The position numbers and the translations under genes were made by a program. Positions 52,285-61,258 of a DNA stretch of 64,000 bases are shown here, piece by piece. A model generated the notes under the pieces. It searched no databases. It was not told the DNA's origin and saw only the letters and a program-made list of their open reading frames with translations. Source of the DNA: Phocaeicola faecicola (lineage in GTDB: Bacteria; Bacteroidota; Bacteroidia; Bacteroidales; Bacteroidaceae); NCBI RefSeq assembly GCF_013618865.1, contig NZ_JABSOE010000005.1:43993-107992 (forward strand), written 5' to 3'. Position 1 is the stretch's first letter. Every line of letters starts with the position of its first letter.

Positions 52285-52899
52285 ATGAGCAGTAGAGAAG
52301 ATATCTTACAGAATATCCGCCGGAATACGCAGAAGAGGTATGAGAAGCCCGATCTTTCTTCGTTGGTACAGAAGGCGGTGAAATACGAGGATAAAATCGG
52401 CCAGTTCTGCAGCGTGATGGAGCGGGTAGGAGGCAAGGCGGTGCTTTTGCACGAAGGAGAAGATGTGAACGAGGTCATCCGGAAACTCTATCCCGAGGCC
52501 CGTCGGATTGCTTCATCGGTACGTGTGCTGAAAAGAGGAAACGAATCGCAGCAGCTGAATTGTTATACGTTTCATCCGGATGAGGTGGCTGCCTCTGCCG
52601 AACTGGACGGAACGGATCTGGGAATTGTCAGCGGCAAGGTAGGAGTCTGCGAGAATGGAGCCGTCTGGCTGGAGCAGGAGATGGAAGAGCGTGGCATCTA
52701 TTTTATTGCCGAGGCACTGATTATCCTGCTGGACAAGACTTGCCTGGTGAACAATATGCACGAGGCATATCCGCTGATTGATACGGGCGAGTACGGATTC
52801 GGAGTCTTTGTTTCCGGTCCTTCAAAAACGGCCGATATCGAGCAGGCACTGGTGATGGGAGCCCACGGTCCCCGAGAAGTCACTGTGATTCTGTATTAA
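52285..52899 (+). CDS. lutC: LutC-type lactate utilisation protein
   Basis: Cytoplasmic protein of 204 residues, LUD-domain YkgG/LutC family (DLGIVSGKVGVCENGAVWL, VLVNNMHEAY-like stretch, FVSGPSKTADIEQALVMGAHGP). The C-terminal SGPSKTADIE...GAHGP is the family signature. Third component of the LutABC complex. No lactate permease gene is adjacent. The terminator at 52960 ends the unit. Confidence 0.93.
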   Translation: MSSREDILQNIRRNTQKRYEKPDLSSLVQKAVKYEDKIGQFCSVMERVGGKAVLLHEGEDVNEVIRKLYPEARRIASSVRVLKRGNESQQLNCYTFHPDEVAASAELDGTDLGIVSGKVGVCENGAVWLEQEMEERGIYFIAEALIILLDKTCLVNNMHEAYPLIDTGEYGFGVFVSGPSKTADIEQALVMGAHGPREVTVILY

Positions 52900-52959
52900 T
52901 ACATTGGGTTGAGAAATCTTTCTGTTCCGTGCGGTTGCCGGACAGGAAGATTTAAAATA

Positions 52960-52996
52960 AAAAAACTTGCGTTATTCACATAAGGCAAGTTTTTTC
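52960..52996 (+). terminator. Terminator of lutABC
   Basis: 11-bp perfect arms AAAAAACTTGC/GCAAGTTTTTT (52960-52970/52985-52995), with T-run. Beyond it, to 53257, I see only AT-rich sequence without a supportable gene. Confidence 0.85.
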
Positions 52997-53257
52997 TCTC
53001 TTATAAAGTTATGTCCTTTATGAGAATTTATAGTTAATTGAAGTGAGTGTTTCTGTTGTTTTCTTTTTAGGGATACATCTCCTTCCGCACTTCGGAAATC
53101 AACCGGTAAACCGCTTGCTTCCTTTGGGAAGAAGTTCTTTTCCCGAGGTTTCATCTATTAAATGACAGACCCTTCAAAATACTGCATCCCATTTGAAATT
53201 TTTTTGTGAAAAAAATCAGATTATTTTAATCTTTTCTTTCAATACGTTGATTGATAA

Positions 53258-53986
53258 TCAATTAACGTACACTGTCTTGAAATATTTTTTGAAAATTATT
53301 TTTGCAGCCTCCAGTTGCTCCGGAGTATTGGGCTGCACGTCCTTCAACTGGTATTCCATGTTCATGGCCTCATACTTATGGACTCCCAGTGTATGATAAG
53401 GAAGAATTTCTACCCTTTCAATGCACTGATAGTCTTTGAAGTGCTCTCCCAGTGCCTCCATGTCTTCCTCGAAATAACTGTATCCCTGTACCAGCACGTA
53501 GCGGAGCCAGAACGGCTTGCCATGCTCTTCCAGCCATGCAGCCGTCTTCAGTGTTTGCTCGTTGCTGCGTGAGGTCAGTGTCTGGTGTCGCTGGTTATTG
53601 AATTCCTTGACATCCAGCAATACCAGATCCGCCAGTCCCAGCATTTCTTCTACGTCTTTGTTCCAGATGCCTCCGTTGGTATCAATGCAGATATGGATAC
53701 CCGCCTCTTTCAGCATCTTCAGCAGCGGAATCAGTTGCCTGGCCTGAAAGGTCGGCTCTCCGCCACTGAACGTGATTCCTCCTTTCTTGCCGAAAAAAGG
53801 CTTCTGGCTGATGGCCATCCGGAGAATCTCTTCCGGTGCTGTCTCCTTGCTCTCTCCTTTGGCATCGATGGTATCGGGGTTGGCGCAGTACAGGCAACGG
53901 AAATTGCAGCCCTGCAGAAAGACAACCAGGCGGATACCCGGTCCGTCGTAAGTGCCCAGTGATTCATAAGAATGGACTCGTATCAT
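53258..53986 (-). CDS. pflA: Pyruvate formate-lyase activating enzyme
   Basis: Radical SAM enzyme of 242 residues. It installs the glycyl radical on PflB. Cluster motif CNFRCLYC (C-x3-C-x2-C, about 30-37), GGxTFSGGEP (about 75-85) and DTNG. Length is normal. It lies 136 bp downstream of pflB in the same direction, with a hairpin plus T-tract between, which would lower pflA output relative to pflB as is common for an enzyme activator. Confidence 0.95.
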   Translation of the reverse strand: MIRVHSYESLGTYDGPGIRLVVFLQGCNFRCLYCANPDTIDAKGESKETAPEEILRMAISQKPFFGKKGGITFSGGEPTFQARQLIPLLKMLKEAGIHICIDTNGGIWNKDVEEMLGLADLVLLDVKEFNNQRHQTLTSRSNEQTLKTAAWLEEHGKPFWLRYVLVQGYSYFEEDMEALGEHFKDYQCIERVEILPYHTLGVHKYEAMNMEYQLKDVQPNTPEQLEAAKIIFKKYFKTVYVN

Positions 53987-53996
53987 AGTGAATGCG

Positions 53997-54081
53997 TATA
54001 AAAAGGATTGTCATCCAGGGAATCTGATAACCAAGTGCATGAACCCTGCCTTCCGTTTTTCAGACCTCCTGAATGACAATC
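53997..54081 (-). terminator. Partial terminator or attenuator between pflB and pflA
   Basis: 14-bp arms 54006-54019/54068-54081 (one mismatch) enclose 48 nt. On the minus strand five T residues follow directly. Confidence 0.6.
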
Positions 54082-54122
54082 GGATCAATAATTATTTCAT
54101 TAATCAATTACGTGCGTCCGCA

Positions 54123-56345
54123 TTACATGCGTTCGTGGAAACTACGTGAAATAACTTCCAGCTGATGCTCACGGCTCAACTTGATGAAGTTTACAGCGTA
54201 ACCGGATACACGGATAGTCAGCTGCGGATACTTTTCAGGATGCTCCATAGCGTCTTCCAGCATCTCACGGTTCAGTACGTTCACGTTCAGGTGATGAGCG
54301 CCTTTCACGAAATATCCGTCCATCATGGTTACCAGGTTCTCGATACGGTTTTCCATATCTACTCCCAGTGACTTCGGAACGATAGAGAATGTATTACTGA
54401 TACCGTCCTGTGAGTCACGGTAACGCAATTTGGCTACAGAACTCAATGAAGCCACTGCACCGTTCTTGTCTCTTCCGTGCATTGGGTTGGCACCCGGAGC
54501 GAATGCAACTCCCTTGGCACGTCCGTCAGGTGTAGCACCGGTCTTCTTTCCGTACATCACGTTTGAAGTAATGGTCAGGATAGACAGGGTCGGTTTCGCG
54601 TTCTTGTATACAGGCAGTTTCTTCAGCTCTTCGTCGAAGTAGTAAATCAGGTCGACAGCCAAGTGGTCTACGCGGTCATCGTCGTTACCGAAGCAAGGGA
54701 ACTCGCCCTGGATATCGAAACCTTCAGTCAGTCCGATTTCATTACGCTTAGCTGTTACCTTGGCATACTTGATAGCCGACAGAGAGTCGACAGCGATTGA
54801 CATACCTGCCACACCGTAAGCCAGGTTGATAGCCGGGTCTGTATCTACGAATGCCATCTGAGCCTTTTCGTAGTAATACTTGTCGTGCATATAGTGGATG
54901 ATGTTCATCGCTTCGTTATATACACGTGCCATTTCCTTCAGCACCTTCTTGTAGTTGGCCAGTACCTCTTCGAAGTTCAGTACATCTCCGCTCAATACAG
55001 GGATGTCTTTCACCATCAGCGTACCGGTATTCTCGCAGCGTCCGCCGTTGATAGCCAGCAGCAGTGCCTTGGCAAGGTTACAGCGCGCACCGAAGAACTG
55101 GATGTGACGGCCGATATCCTGGTAAGATACACAGCAGGCGATACCGTAGTCGTCCGAGTTGCGGACCTCACGCATCAGCTCGTCGTTCTCGTACTGGATA
55201 GAAGAAGTATCGATAGATACCTGTGCACAGAAGTTCTTGAATCCTTCCGGCAACTCAGGGCTCCACAGTACAGTCAGGTTCGGCTCTGGAGAAGGACCCA
55301 GGTTGTACAATGTCTGCAGGAATCGGAATGAAGTCTTCGTTACCTTAGTACGTCCGTCGTTGAAGCGTCCTCCGATAGCCTCGGTTACCCAGGTCGGGTC
55401 GCCGGCAAAGATATCGGTATATGCCTGCATACGCAGGTGGCGTACCATACGCAACTTGATGACAAACTGGTCGATCAGCTCCTGTGCATGGATTTCGTCC
55501 AGAATTCCGTTTGCCAGATCGTATTCAATGTAAATATCCAGGAATGAAGATACATTACCCAGTGACATGGCAGCACCGTCCTGTTCCTTTACGGCAGCCA
55601 GGTAAGCCATGTATACCCACTGTACAGCTTCCTGTGCGTTGTGTGCCGGGCGGCTCAGGTCCAGTCCGTACTGTTCGCCCATTACCTTGATTTCCTTCAG
55701 CGCCTTGATCTGCTCTGCCACTTCCTCGCGCAGGCGGATACGGGCATCTGTCATCGGTCCGGTAAGGTGACGCAGGTCGTCCTGCTTAGCCTCAATCAGA
55801 CGGTCGATACCGTACAGTGCCAGACGACGGTAGTCACCGATGATACGTCCACGTGCATAGTTGTCCGGCAGACCGGTCAGGAATCCCAGTGAACGGAAAG
55901 AACGGATTTCTTCAGTATAAGCATCGAAAACGCCGTCATTGTGCGTCTTGCGGTAATGCGTAAAAATATCTTTTACCTTAGGGTCAACTTCAACACCATT
56001 TTCACGGCATGCTTTTTCCACCACTTTGATACCTCCGAAAGGCTTGATGGCACGGCGAAGTACTTCGTCGGTCTGCAAACCTACAATAACTTCGTTTTCT
56101 TTATCGATGTATCCGGGAGCAAATGAAGTGATAGTCGATACGGTAGAAGGATCTAATGAGCGTACTCCGTTGTTTGCACGTTCTTCAGCCAGGGCTTCCA
56201 AACATTTGTTCCATACTGCTTTCGTACGTTCGGTCGGACCTGCCAGAAAGGAGGCGTCGCCTTCGTAAGGGGTGATGTTCGTCTTTACGAAATCGGTAAC
56301 GTTGATTTCATGGTTCCAACGACCTTCTTTGAAATTAATTGCCAT
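54123..56345 (-). CDS. pflB: Pyruvate formate-lyase (formate C-acetyltransferase)
   Basis: Glycyl radical enzyme of 740 residues. It converts pyruvate and CoA to acetyl-CoA and formate in mixed-acid fermentation. The adjacent active-site cysteines are in YGIACCVSY (about 408). The glycyl radical motif RVSGYAVNF lies 20 residues from the C-terminus. ATG 56345 gives the family N-terminus [10 protein letters not shown]; the upstream in-frame start adds 10 unlike residues. Its promoter holds the only perfect copy of the shared palindrome. Confidence 0.97.
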   Translation of the reverse strand: MAINFKEGRWNHEINVTDFVKTNITPYEGDASFLAGPTERTKAVWNKCLEALAEERANNGVRSLDPSTVSTITSFAPGYIDKENEVIVGLQTDEVLRRAIKPFGGIKVVEKACRENGVEVDPKVKDIFTHYRKTHNDGVFDAYTEEIRSFRSLGFLTGLPDNYARGRIIGDYRRLALYGIDRLIEAKQDDLRHLTGPMTDARIRLREEVAEQIKALKEIKVMGEQYGLDLSRPAHNAQEAVQWVYMAYLAAVKEQDGAAMSLGNVSSFLDIYIEYDLANGILDEIHAQELIDQFVIKLRMVRHLRMQAYTDIFAGDPTWVTEAIGGRFNDGRTKVTKTSFRFLQTLYNLGPSPEPNLTVLWSPELPEGFKNFCAQVSIDTSSIQYENDELMREVRNSDDYGIACCVSYQDIGRHIQFFGARCNLAKALLLAINGGRCENTGTLMVKDIPVLSGDVLNFEEVLANYKKVLKEMARVYNEAMNIIHYMHDKYYYEKAQMAFVDTDPAINLAYGVAGMSIAVDSLSAIKYAKVTAKRNEIGLTEGFDIQGEFPCFGNDDDRVDHLAVDLIYYFDEELKKLPVYKNAKPTLSILTITSNVMYGKKTGATPDGRAKGVAFAPGANPMHGRDKNGAVASLSSVAKLRYRDSQDGISNTFSIVPKSLGVDMENRIENLVTMMDGYFVKGAHHLNVNVLNREMLEDAMEHPEKYPQLTIRVSGYAVNFIKLSREHQLEVISRSFHERM

Positions 56346-56386
56346 AGTAAATAAATTTGTTTGATTGTGTTTCACTTAAACTGGTG

Positions 56387-56433
56387 CAAAGATACGCAAT
56401 AATGAGAAATGATGCAATACCTAATATTAGGTA
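56387..56433 (-). promoter_or_regulatory. pflB promoter with perfect 7-2-7 palindrome
   Basis: Minus-strand -7 box TATCTTTG (56394-56387), 23 bp, then the perfect 16-bp palindrome TACCTAATATTAGGTA (56433-56418). A -33-like ATTG overlaps the site by one base. Confidence 0.85.
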
Positions 56434-56515
56434 GGTTGTTAATTTGTAATAATTACAACTATGTGATACGTGATAAATAAGGAAGGAAAGCCTGAAGGGT
56501 AAGAAGAATATTCTG

Positions 56516-56523
56516 TATATTTG
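56516..56523 (+). promoter_or_regulatory. -7 element for GIY-YIG-like gene
   Basis: TATATTTG, 49 bp before the ATG. Divergent from pflB. Confidence 0.5.
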
Positions 56524-56572
56524 CGGGTAATAATAGACGGTATCATCCTATAATATATTAAACGGGGCTGGA

Positions 56573-57178
56573 ATGGAAAATCGGAATGCTAACAATGAAG
56601 TCGAGGGGTTCTTTTCGGTATTGAGCGATGAGATCTCGCGGATGCGGCAGCAGGAAACCAAGGTCATGAGGGTAAAAATAGACTGCAGTTGCCTGTCGGA
56701 GCCGGTATGTAATAGTTTCTTGTCGGAACTGGAGGCAGAAAAGAATAAGAGGTCGGCTGCGGTATATTGGTTTGAGGTTGACTCACCGGCAAGTGGGGTG
56801 GTTGAAAAAGTGTATGATGCGGTCCTGCAGTACAAGAACGATATTGAAAAGGCTTCTGCTGCCGGTTTGAAGTCGCAGGAAAGGGCAGTCTCTTATGTCC
56901 CGAAGGTATGCAACGGTTCCAATGTGCTTTATGTAGGAAAGGTGGAGCGTAATCTGAAAAAGCGCTTCAAGGAGCATCTGGGTTTCGGGAGTGCTTCTAC
57001 GACTTCTCTGCAGTTGTGTCACTGGGCAGGTGGCATCGAGGGCCTGGATTTGAAGCTGGTCTTTTGCTACATCCTTTTCGACCGTTCTTCATTGGGACGG
57101 ACGGCCTTGAAGGTGATGGAAGTGATGGAGGATTATTTTGCGAGGCAGAAAAAACCGCTTCTCGGCAGGCATGCCTGA
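56573..57178 (+). CDS. GIY-YIG-fold-like protein of unknown role
   Basis: Cytoplasmic protein of 201 residues. The C-terminal half looks like a GIY-YIG domain: VSYVP (107-110 as GIY-like), LYVGK (119-123 as YIG), Arg131, His135 and a late Glu (Glu183 or Glu186). The first element is weak, so nuclease activity is uncertain. The N-terminal half (about 1-100) has no match I know; it contains a beta strand VYWFEVDS and a coiled helix. Not a UvrC or a homing nuclease in length or context. Independent transcription unit. Confidence 0.65.
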   Translation: MENRNANNEVEGFFSVLSDEISRMRQQETKVMRVKIDCSCLSEPVCNSFLSELEAEKNKRSAAVYWFEVDSPASGVVEKVYDAVLQYKNDIEKASAAGLKSQERAVSYVPKVCNGSNVLYVGKVERNLKKRFKEHLGFGSASTTSLQLCHWAGGIEGLDLKLVFCYILFDRSSLGRTALKVMEVMEDYFARQKKPLLGRHA

Positions 57179-57584
57179 ATGAAAAAGAGAGGATGCCGGT
57201 GGATGGAGGAGAACTGGCCGGGAAATGAATTGTTTCAATGAAGGTGGTGGATAACTGCAACCGTGAATAAATAAAAGAAGGAATTACAGAAAAGGAAGAA
57301 TCATCCGCTGCGGAATCTGTTGGCTTCGCGGCATGGTTTTAATAATCCGCGTCGTTAACTAATGAATCAACGGTGCTGTGGGATTTTTACTATAATTTGT
57401 TCGGAGGAATGGATAAGCGTTTGGAAAATTATATCCGGTAATTTATCCGTATTTCTGAAAACAGGATTCAGTTATAAGTCTTTTCTTATAGCTGAATCCT
57501 GTTTTCATTTACACAATATGGTGGACAGTGTCTTTCTTTTACACAATATTTGGGGCAGAGCCCTGTCGGATAAATATAGTATAT
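57179..57584. other. Gap between GIY-YIG-like gene and secreted hypothetical
   Basis: 406 bp. Apart from the hairpin at 57457-57506 no gene, RNA or repeat is visible. Confidence 0.6.
57457..57510. terminator. Strong hairpin between converging genes
   Basis: 22-bp stem (57457-57478/57485-57506, one G:T) with a six-base loop. Arms begin GAAAAC and end GTTTTC, so either strand gets a short T-tract. Probably serves both flanking genes. Confidence 0.7.
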
Positions 57585-58079
57585 TTATTGCTCTGAAATC
57601 CTCACATTCTTGATGCTTAATTTTGCAGGTGAGTACCCTGTCCGGCATTCAAATATTATTTTAGGGAGAAACGTTACTCCTTCTTCTACGTCTTTGATAT
57701 AGAGGCTGAAACGTACGGGAACTTCGGATGGCAATAGGGTTCTTGGCAATTCGCTCAGACTTCCATCTTTTGTAAATTTGCCATAAATGCCTTTGGTATA
57801 TTGATTTCCCAGTTCATCATATACCGAAACCTCGTTACGCTGGAGAGCAATATTTACTTTGAAATCTTTGCTGGAAACATTGCAGAATAGCATATCGACT
57901 ATTACATATTCTCCTGAGCGATAGGCTTTCAGTACCTTGACGGTCAGGGAAGGGTCGGGTGAAACCACCTGGGCGCCGCGTTGCTGGAATGCAGACGATG
58001 CAGAAAATGCGGACATAGGTAAATAACACAAAAGCATCATTAAGGTGATGCAGAAAAATAGTTTCTTTCTCATATTCAT
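57585..58079 (-). CDS. Secreted hypothetical beta-rich protein
   Basis: Protein of 164 residues with a signal peptide (hydrophobic to about A29, then SSAFQQRG). The mature part reads as one immunoglobulin-like domain (LTVKVLKAYRSGEYVIVDML, EVSVYDELGNQY, VPVRFSLYIKDV). I do not recognise a family. No clear promoter or partner is visible, so its role is open. Confidence 0.65.
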   Translation of the reverse strand: MNMRKKLFFCITLMMLLCYLPMSAFSASSAFQQRGAQVVSPDPSLTVKVLKAYRSGEYVIVDMLFCNVSSKDFKVNIALQRNEVSVYDELGNQYTKGIYGKFTKDGSLSELPRTLLPSEVPVRFSLYIKDVEEGVTFLPKIIFECRTGYSPAKLSIKNVRISEQ

Positions 58080-58907
58080 TTACATTTAAATTGTTTATAG
58101 TCTATTCTTTTCAAACGTGACAGGTGCGGTAGTCTTCTGACTGGTGGCAACTTTAATGTGGTCGACCTTTCTGAATCGGATAGCTTGTTGATATATTTCT
58201 TTATGAAATAGTTGAAAATACTTTACTGTTCATATCCGGCTTTTAGACTGAGGAAACGGGTGTGTGCCTGTATGGCACAAGGATGCAGAATCATTCCGTT
58301 GGCTGTTCCACGTCTCAGAATCTTGTATTGTCTATGCACGGAATAAGCCGCTTGAACACCTCTGGCGATGTAGGCATGCTTGTCTTCGGGCTGACAATAA
58401 AATATACATCATCCTTTATAAAGATGTTCTGTGTGCCTGTGCGGGCATTTTACCGTCTCTGATGTATCACGTTCATGGTATTTGTCATAATTGTGTGTTA
58501 TTGTATTAAGGGCATTAATGTATTCTGTTTTTTGTACCGATTCCTTTCGTTACTGTGTTTTACTTGCTTCCACACTGCACATGGCAATCTGTAATTGGAT
58601 GTTCTGTGACAAATTTATATATTTTTTACATTAATTGATTGCTCTGATAATAATTTTGAACTGGGAATAAAGAAAAATTCCCGTTTCTTTTGTACGGGGA
58701 TAGTAATATTGCTTTTGGGGATGTAATGGGAAGGTGTATGGAAATAGTGATTTGTCTGAAAAGGGAAGAACTGGGTTTCCGGTGAATTTTTACGTGGACC
58801 TTTGGCTAATGTGCATGCATGGACAAGGAAACCTTCAGATTTGTGTGTTGATTCCTTCTTTCTGTTTAGACTGTCGAAAATTTATGCGTAATATGAGAAT
58901 CCCTCAG

Positions 58908-58939
58908 GTTTTTACGTTGATCCGTTTTTACGTTGATTC
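58908..58939 (+). repeat. 16-bp tandem repeat
   Basis: GTTTTTACGTTGATCC followed at once by GTTTTTACGTTGATTC (15 of 16 identical). A related TTTTTACGTGGACC is at about 58787. Confidence 0.8.
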
Positions 58940-58977
58940 TTGATTTCTGTTGATTTCAATTTCACGGTGGGCAGAAG

Positions 58978-59017
58978 ATAAAAAAATAAAGAGCTAAAAG
59001 ATTTCTTTTAGCTCTTT
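58978..59017 (-). terminator. Terminator of tRNA-Arg
   Basis: Perfect 13-bp stem AAAGAGCTAAAAG/CTTTTAGCTCTTT (58988-59000/59005-59017), then a seven-T run on the minus strand. Confidence 0.92.
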
Positions 59018-59021
59018 ATCG

Positions 59022-59095
59022 TGATTCCGCCGCGATTCGAACGCGGGACCCACAGCTTAGAAGGCTGTTGCTCTATCCAGCTGAGCTACGGAACC
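59022..59095 (-). tRNA. tRNA-Arg (TCT)
   Basis: 74 nt cloverleaf. Acceptor GGTTCCG/CGGAATC; anticodon loop CTTCTAA gives TCT, reading AGA/AGG; T-loop TTCGAAT. CCA not encoded. Confidence 0.95.
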
Positions 59096-59420
59096 ATCCT
59101 TTTTAATAACCGTTATATGGTTGTTTTTCGATTACGGGTGCAAAGGTATGTGTTTTTTTTGAATTGTGCAAGTGTGTCGTGAAAAAAAGTGCGTTTTACC
59201 AGAAAGTTTTTTGTAGAGACTGGTAATGGGGTAATGTTGGGTGTAGTGGGTTTATTGTGCTTTTCTGTATGATTTACAGAACTATGTGGTGAATAGTTTG
59301 GGTATATTAGTCTGAAATTAGGCGCTATAAAATATTTTGTGTAAATGTAAATGCGGATCCCCGAAAAACGGTAAGTTCCAGTACCCCGTGTGGTGATAGC
59401 TGGAAGATTTTTATCATGCC
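59096..59420. other. Gap tRNA-Arg to umuC
   Basis: 325 bp. The tRNA promoter is at 59141. The remainder is AT-rich with no gene I can support. Confidence 0.5.
59141..59148 (-). promoter_or_regulatory. Promoter -7 box of tRNA-Arg
   Basis: Minus-strand TACCTTTG, about 46 bp before the mature 5' end, with TTG about 20 bp further up. Confidence 0.6.
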
Positions 59421-60689
59421 CTATACTTTCAGCACAATCACATCGTCCAGATTGGTGGTATACTGGTGGGAGAGATATTCATTTTTCAGATGCCAGGCCT
59501 TTGAATACCCCTGTGTGGAAATACGAATCGTATTGTGCCCGTTCTTCTTGTTTATTTCGTCAATGGCCTGCATGAGCTTCCTCTGTCTTTCTCTATCCAC
59601 TACATCGAACAGATTTCTTTGGACTTCATTCGTCCGGTATATATCCCATACTAAGACCCCGGCCTTCTTATAATAAAACTTTCCGTCACCTTTCCAATAA
59701 CTTCTGAGGGCCTGAACGGCATGTGCGACAAGTTCCTGAGTATTGTTGGTAGCCACAGGAAAAATAAGGTTTGCAGAGATATAATCTCCCGGAGCATTGG
59801 TCCCGAACCTGCTTGTGTAAACAAAAACGGTCATATTTTTACAGGCAATACGCTCTTCCCGGAGTTTGCGTGAACAGGATGCGGCGAAGTTGGCCACTGC
59901 CTCTTCAACATCCTGTAACCTGTCCAGTCCCATTCCCGGGAAACTGCGGCTGGTACAGATTGATTTCTTATGCGGCAGTTCTTCGATGGAAATACAACTT
60001 TCCCCCTGAAGTTCTTTCCAGGTTCTCAGTCCGGTGACACTCAACTCTCTCCGGACCCAAGAGGAAGACTTCTGTGTTAAGTCCCAGGCCGTCTTGATTC
60101 CATGATATGCCAGCTTTTTGCCGTTCCGGTGCCCTATTCCCCAGATATCTCCCACATCAAAAAGCGTCAGTGCCTTCTCCCGCTTTTCATCCGTATCCAT
60201 CAGACAGACCCCTTCGTATCCCTTGTATCGTTTGGCAAACTTACTGGCCATCTTTGCCAATGTCTTTGTCGGAGCGATTCCCAGAGAGACAGGTATGCCG
60301 GTTCCCTTGCTTATTTTCCGGACCATGCCCCTGCAATATTCCTGAAGATTGTCCATTCCCGACAAGTCGAGAAAGGCCTCGTCGATGCTGTACTGGGTCA
60401 GTCGGGGAGTATACCGTGAGAGGAGCGACATGACGCGCTTGCTCATATCTCCATAGAGATTGTAGTTGGAAGAAAAAACAGCCACCTGGTTTTTCTCCAG
60501 CATGTCTTTGACCTGATAGAAAGGAGTTCCCATCTTAATGCCCAGTGCTTTCGCCTCATTGGAGCGGGCGATGACACATCCGTCGTTATTGGAGAGAACC
60601 ACCACCGGCTTCCCGTTAAGGTCCGGATGGAAGACGCGCTCACAGGAGCAATAGAAGTTGTTGCAGTCTACCAGGCCAAAAAGTTCCAT
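59421..60689 (-). CDS. umuC: Y-family DNA polymerase, UmuC-like
   Basis: Translesion polymerase subunit of 422 residues. Palm motifs DCNNFYCSCERVF (8-20; first catalytic Asp) and YSIDEAFLDL (about 101-110; Asp-Glu). SNNDGCVIARSNEAK follows the first motif as in UmuC. HhH and little-finger regions come after, then the UmuC C-terminal domain. It overlaps no gene and lies 7 bp after umuD. It should act with processed UmuD at SOS induction. Confidence 0.94.
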   Translation of the reverse strand: MELFGLVDCNNFYCSCERVFHPDLNGKPVVVLSNNDGCVIARSNEAKALGIKMGTPFYQVKDMLEKNQVAVFSSNYNLYGDMSKRVMSLLSRYTPRLTQYSIDEAFLDLSGMDNLQEYCRGMVRKISKGTGIPVSLGIAPTKTLAKMASKFAKRYKGYEGVCLMDTDEKREKALTLFDVGDIWGIGHRNGKKLAYHGIKTAWDLTQKSSSWVRRELSVTGLRTWKELQGESCISIEELPHKKSICTSRSFPGMGLDRLQDVEEAVANFAASCSRKLREERIACKNMTVFVYTSRFGTNAPGDYISANLIFPVATNNTQELVAHAVQALRSYWKGDGKFYYKKAGVLVWDIYRTNEVQRNLFDVVDRERQRKLMQAIDEINKKNGHNTIRISTQGYSKAWHLKNEYLSHQYTTNLDDVIVLKV

Positions 60690-60696
60690 ATTACGG

Positions 60697-61140
60697 TTAT
60701 TTCTTTAATCTGCGGATGATATTGGTCACTACTCCCCACACCATGAAATGATTTGCCTCAGTCACCTGGATAGGGGTGTATTCCGGATTGTGAGGTATCA
60801 GCCAGGCACAATGATGCTGAGGATCACGCTTAAACTGCTTTAAGGTAAACTCACCGTCTACATAGGCTGCAATGTAATCGCCGTCATTCGCTTCCAGTGA
60901 CTTGTCGATGACCACATAATCCCCGTCATAGATTCCGGCATCGATCATTGAATTTCCCTCTACTTTCGCATAGAAGGTAGTTTCCTTGTTATGAATCAAT
61001 TCCCGGTTCAGGTCGATGGACTCGGACATATAATCCTGGGCCGGTGAAAGAAATCCTGCATGTATTCCTTCATCTGCATAAGGGAGGGCCAGCACCGTAT
61101 CGGTGTCGGCAGAATAGATATGTAGTTTCACTTCGTTCAT
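60697..61140 (-). CDS. umuD: UmuD-like S24 autoprotease
   Basis: LexA/UmuD family protein of 147 residues without an N-terminal DNA-binding domain. The cleavage site is Ala-Gly in HAGFLSPA (about 29-30), the catalytic Ser is in VEGNSMIDAG (about 64), and the Lys is in FTLKQF. ATG 61140 is chosen; the upstream extension lies in the promoter. A TACCTTTG box ends only 5 bp from the ATG, so the transcript would be nearly leaderless if that is the -7 box. Confidence 0.93.
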   Translation of the reverse strand: MNEVKLHIYSADTDTVLALPYADEGIHAGFLSPAQDYMSESIDLNRELIHNKETTFYAKVEGNSMIDAGIYDGDYVVIDKSLEANDGDYIAAYVDGEFTLKQFKRDPQHHCAWLIPHNPEYTPIQVTEANHFMVWGVVTNIIRRLKK

Positions 61141-61203
61141 ACCGCAAAGGTAGATAAAAAGTAAATATATTCTACTATTGTTCAAAGTGATGGTGCCATT
61201 CTG

Positions 61204-61235
61204 ATAAAATAACGGTTGGAATTACTCCAACCGTT
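61204..61235 (-). terminator. Terminator of S41 peptidase gene
   Basis: Perfect 10-bp stem AACGGTTGGA/TCCAACCGTT (61211-61220/61226-61235), then ATTTTAT on the minus strand. Confidence 0.85.
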
Positions 61236-61258
61236 CATTCCCTTTGAGGGAATCTTTC

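Larger units (their letters stand above)
58080..59021. other. 942-bp gene-poor interval
   Basis: I see no convincing gene. Short open frames lack start context. A start-less open stretch on the minus strand (58408-58223, 62 codons) could be a decayed remnant. The right end has two 16-bp tandem repeats and the tRNA-Arg terminator. Confidence 0.5.

Noticed and set aside
52972..53154. 60-codon minus-strand frame after lutC
   Set aside because: Overlaps the lutABC terminator; charged, featureless translation without promoter.
58262..58509. Overlapping short plus-strand frames in the 58-59 kb interval
   Set aside because: Two overlapping frames in different phases, poor start context, no conserved-looking segment.
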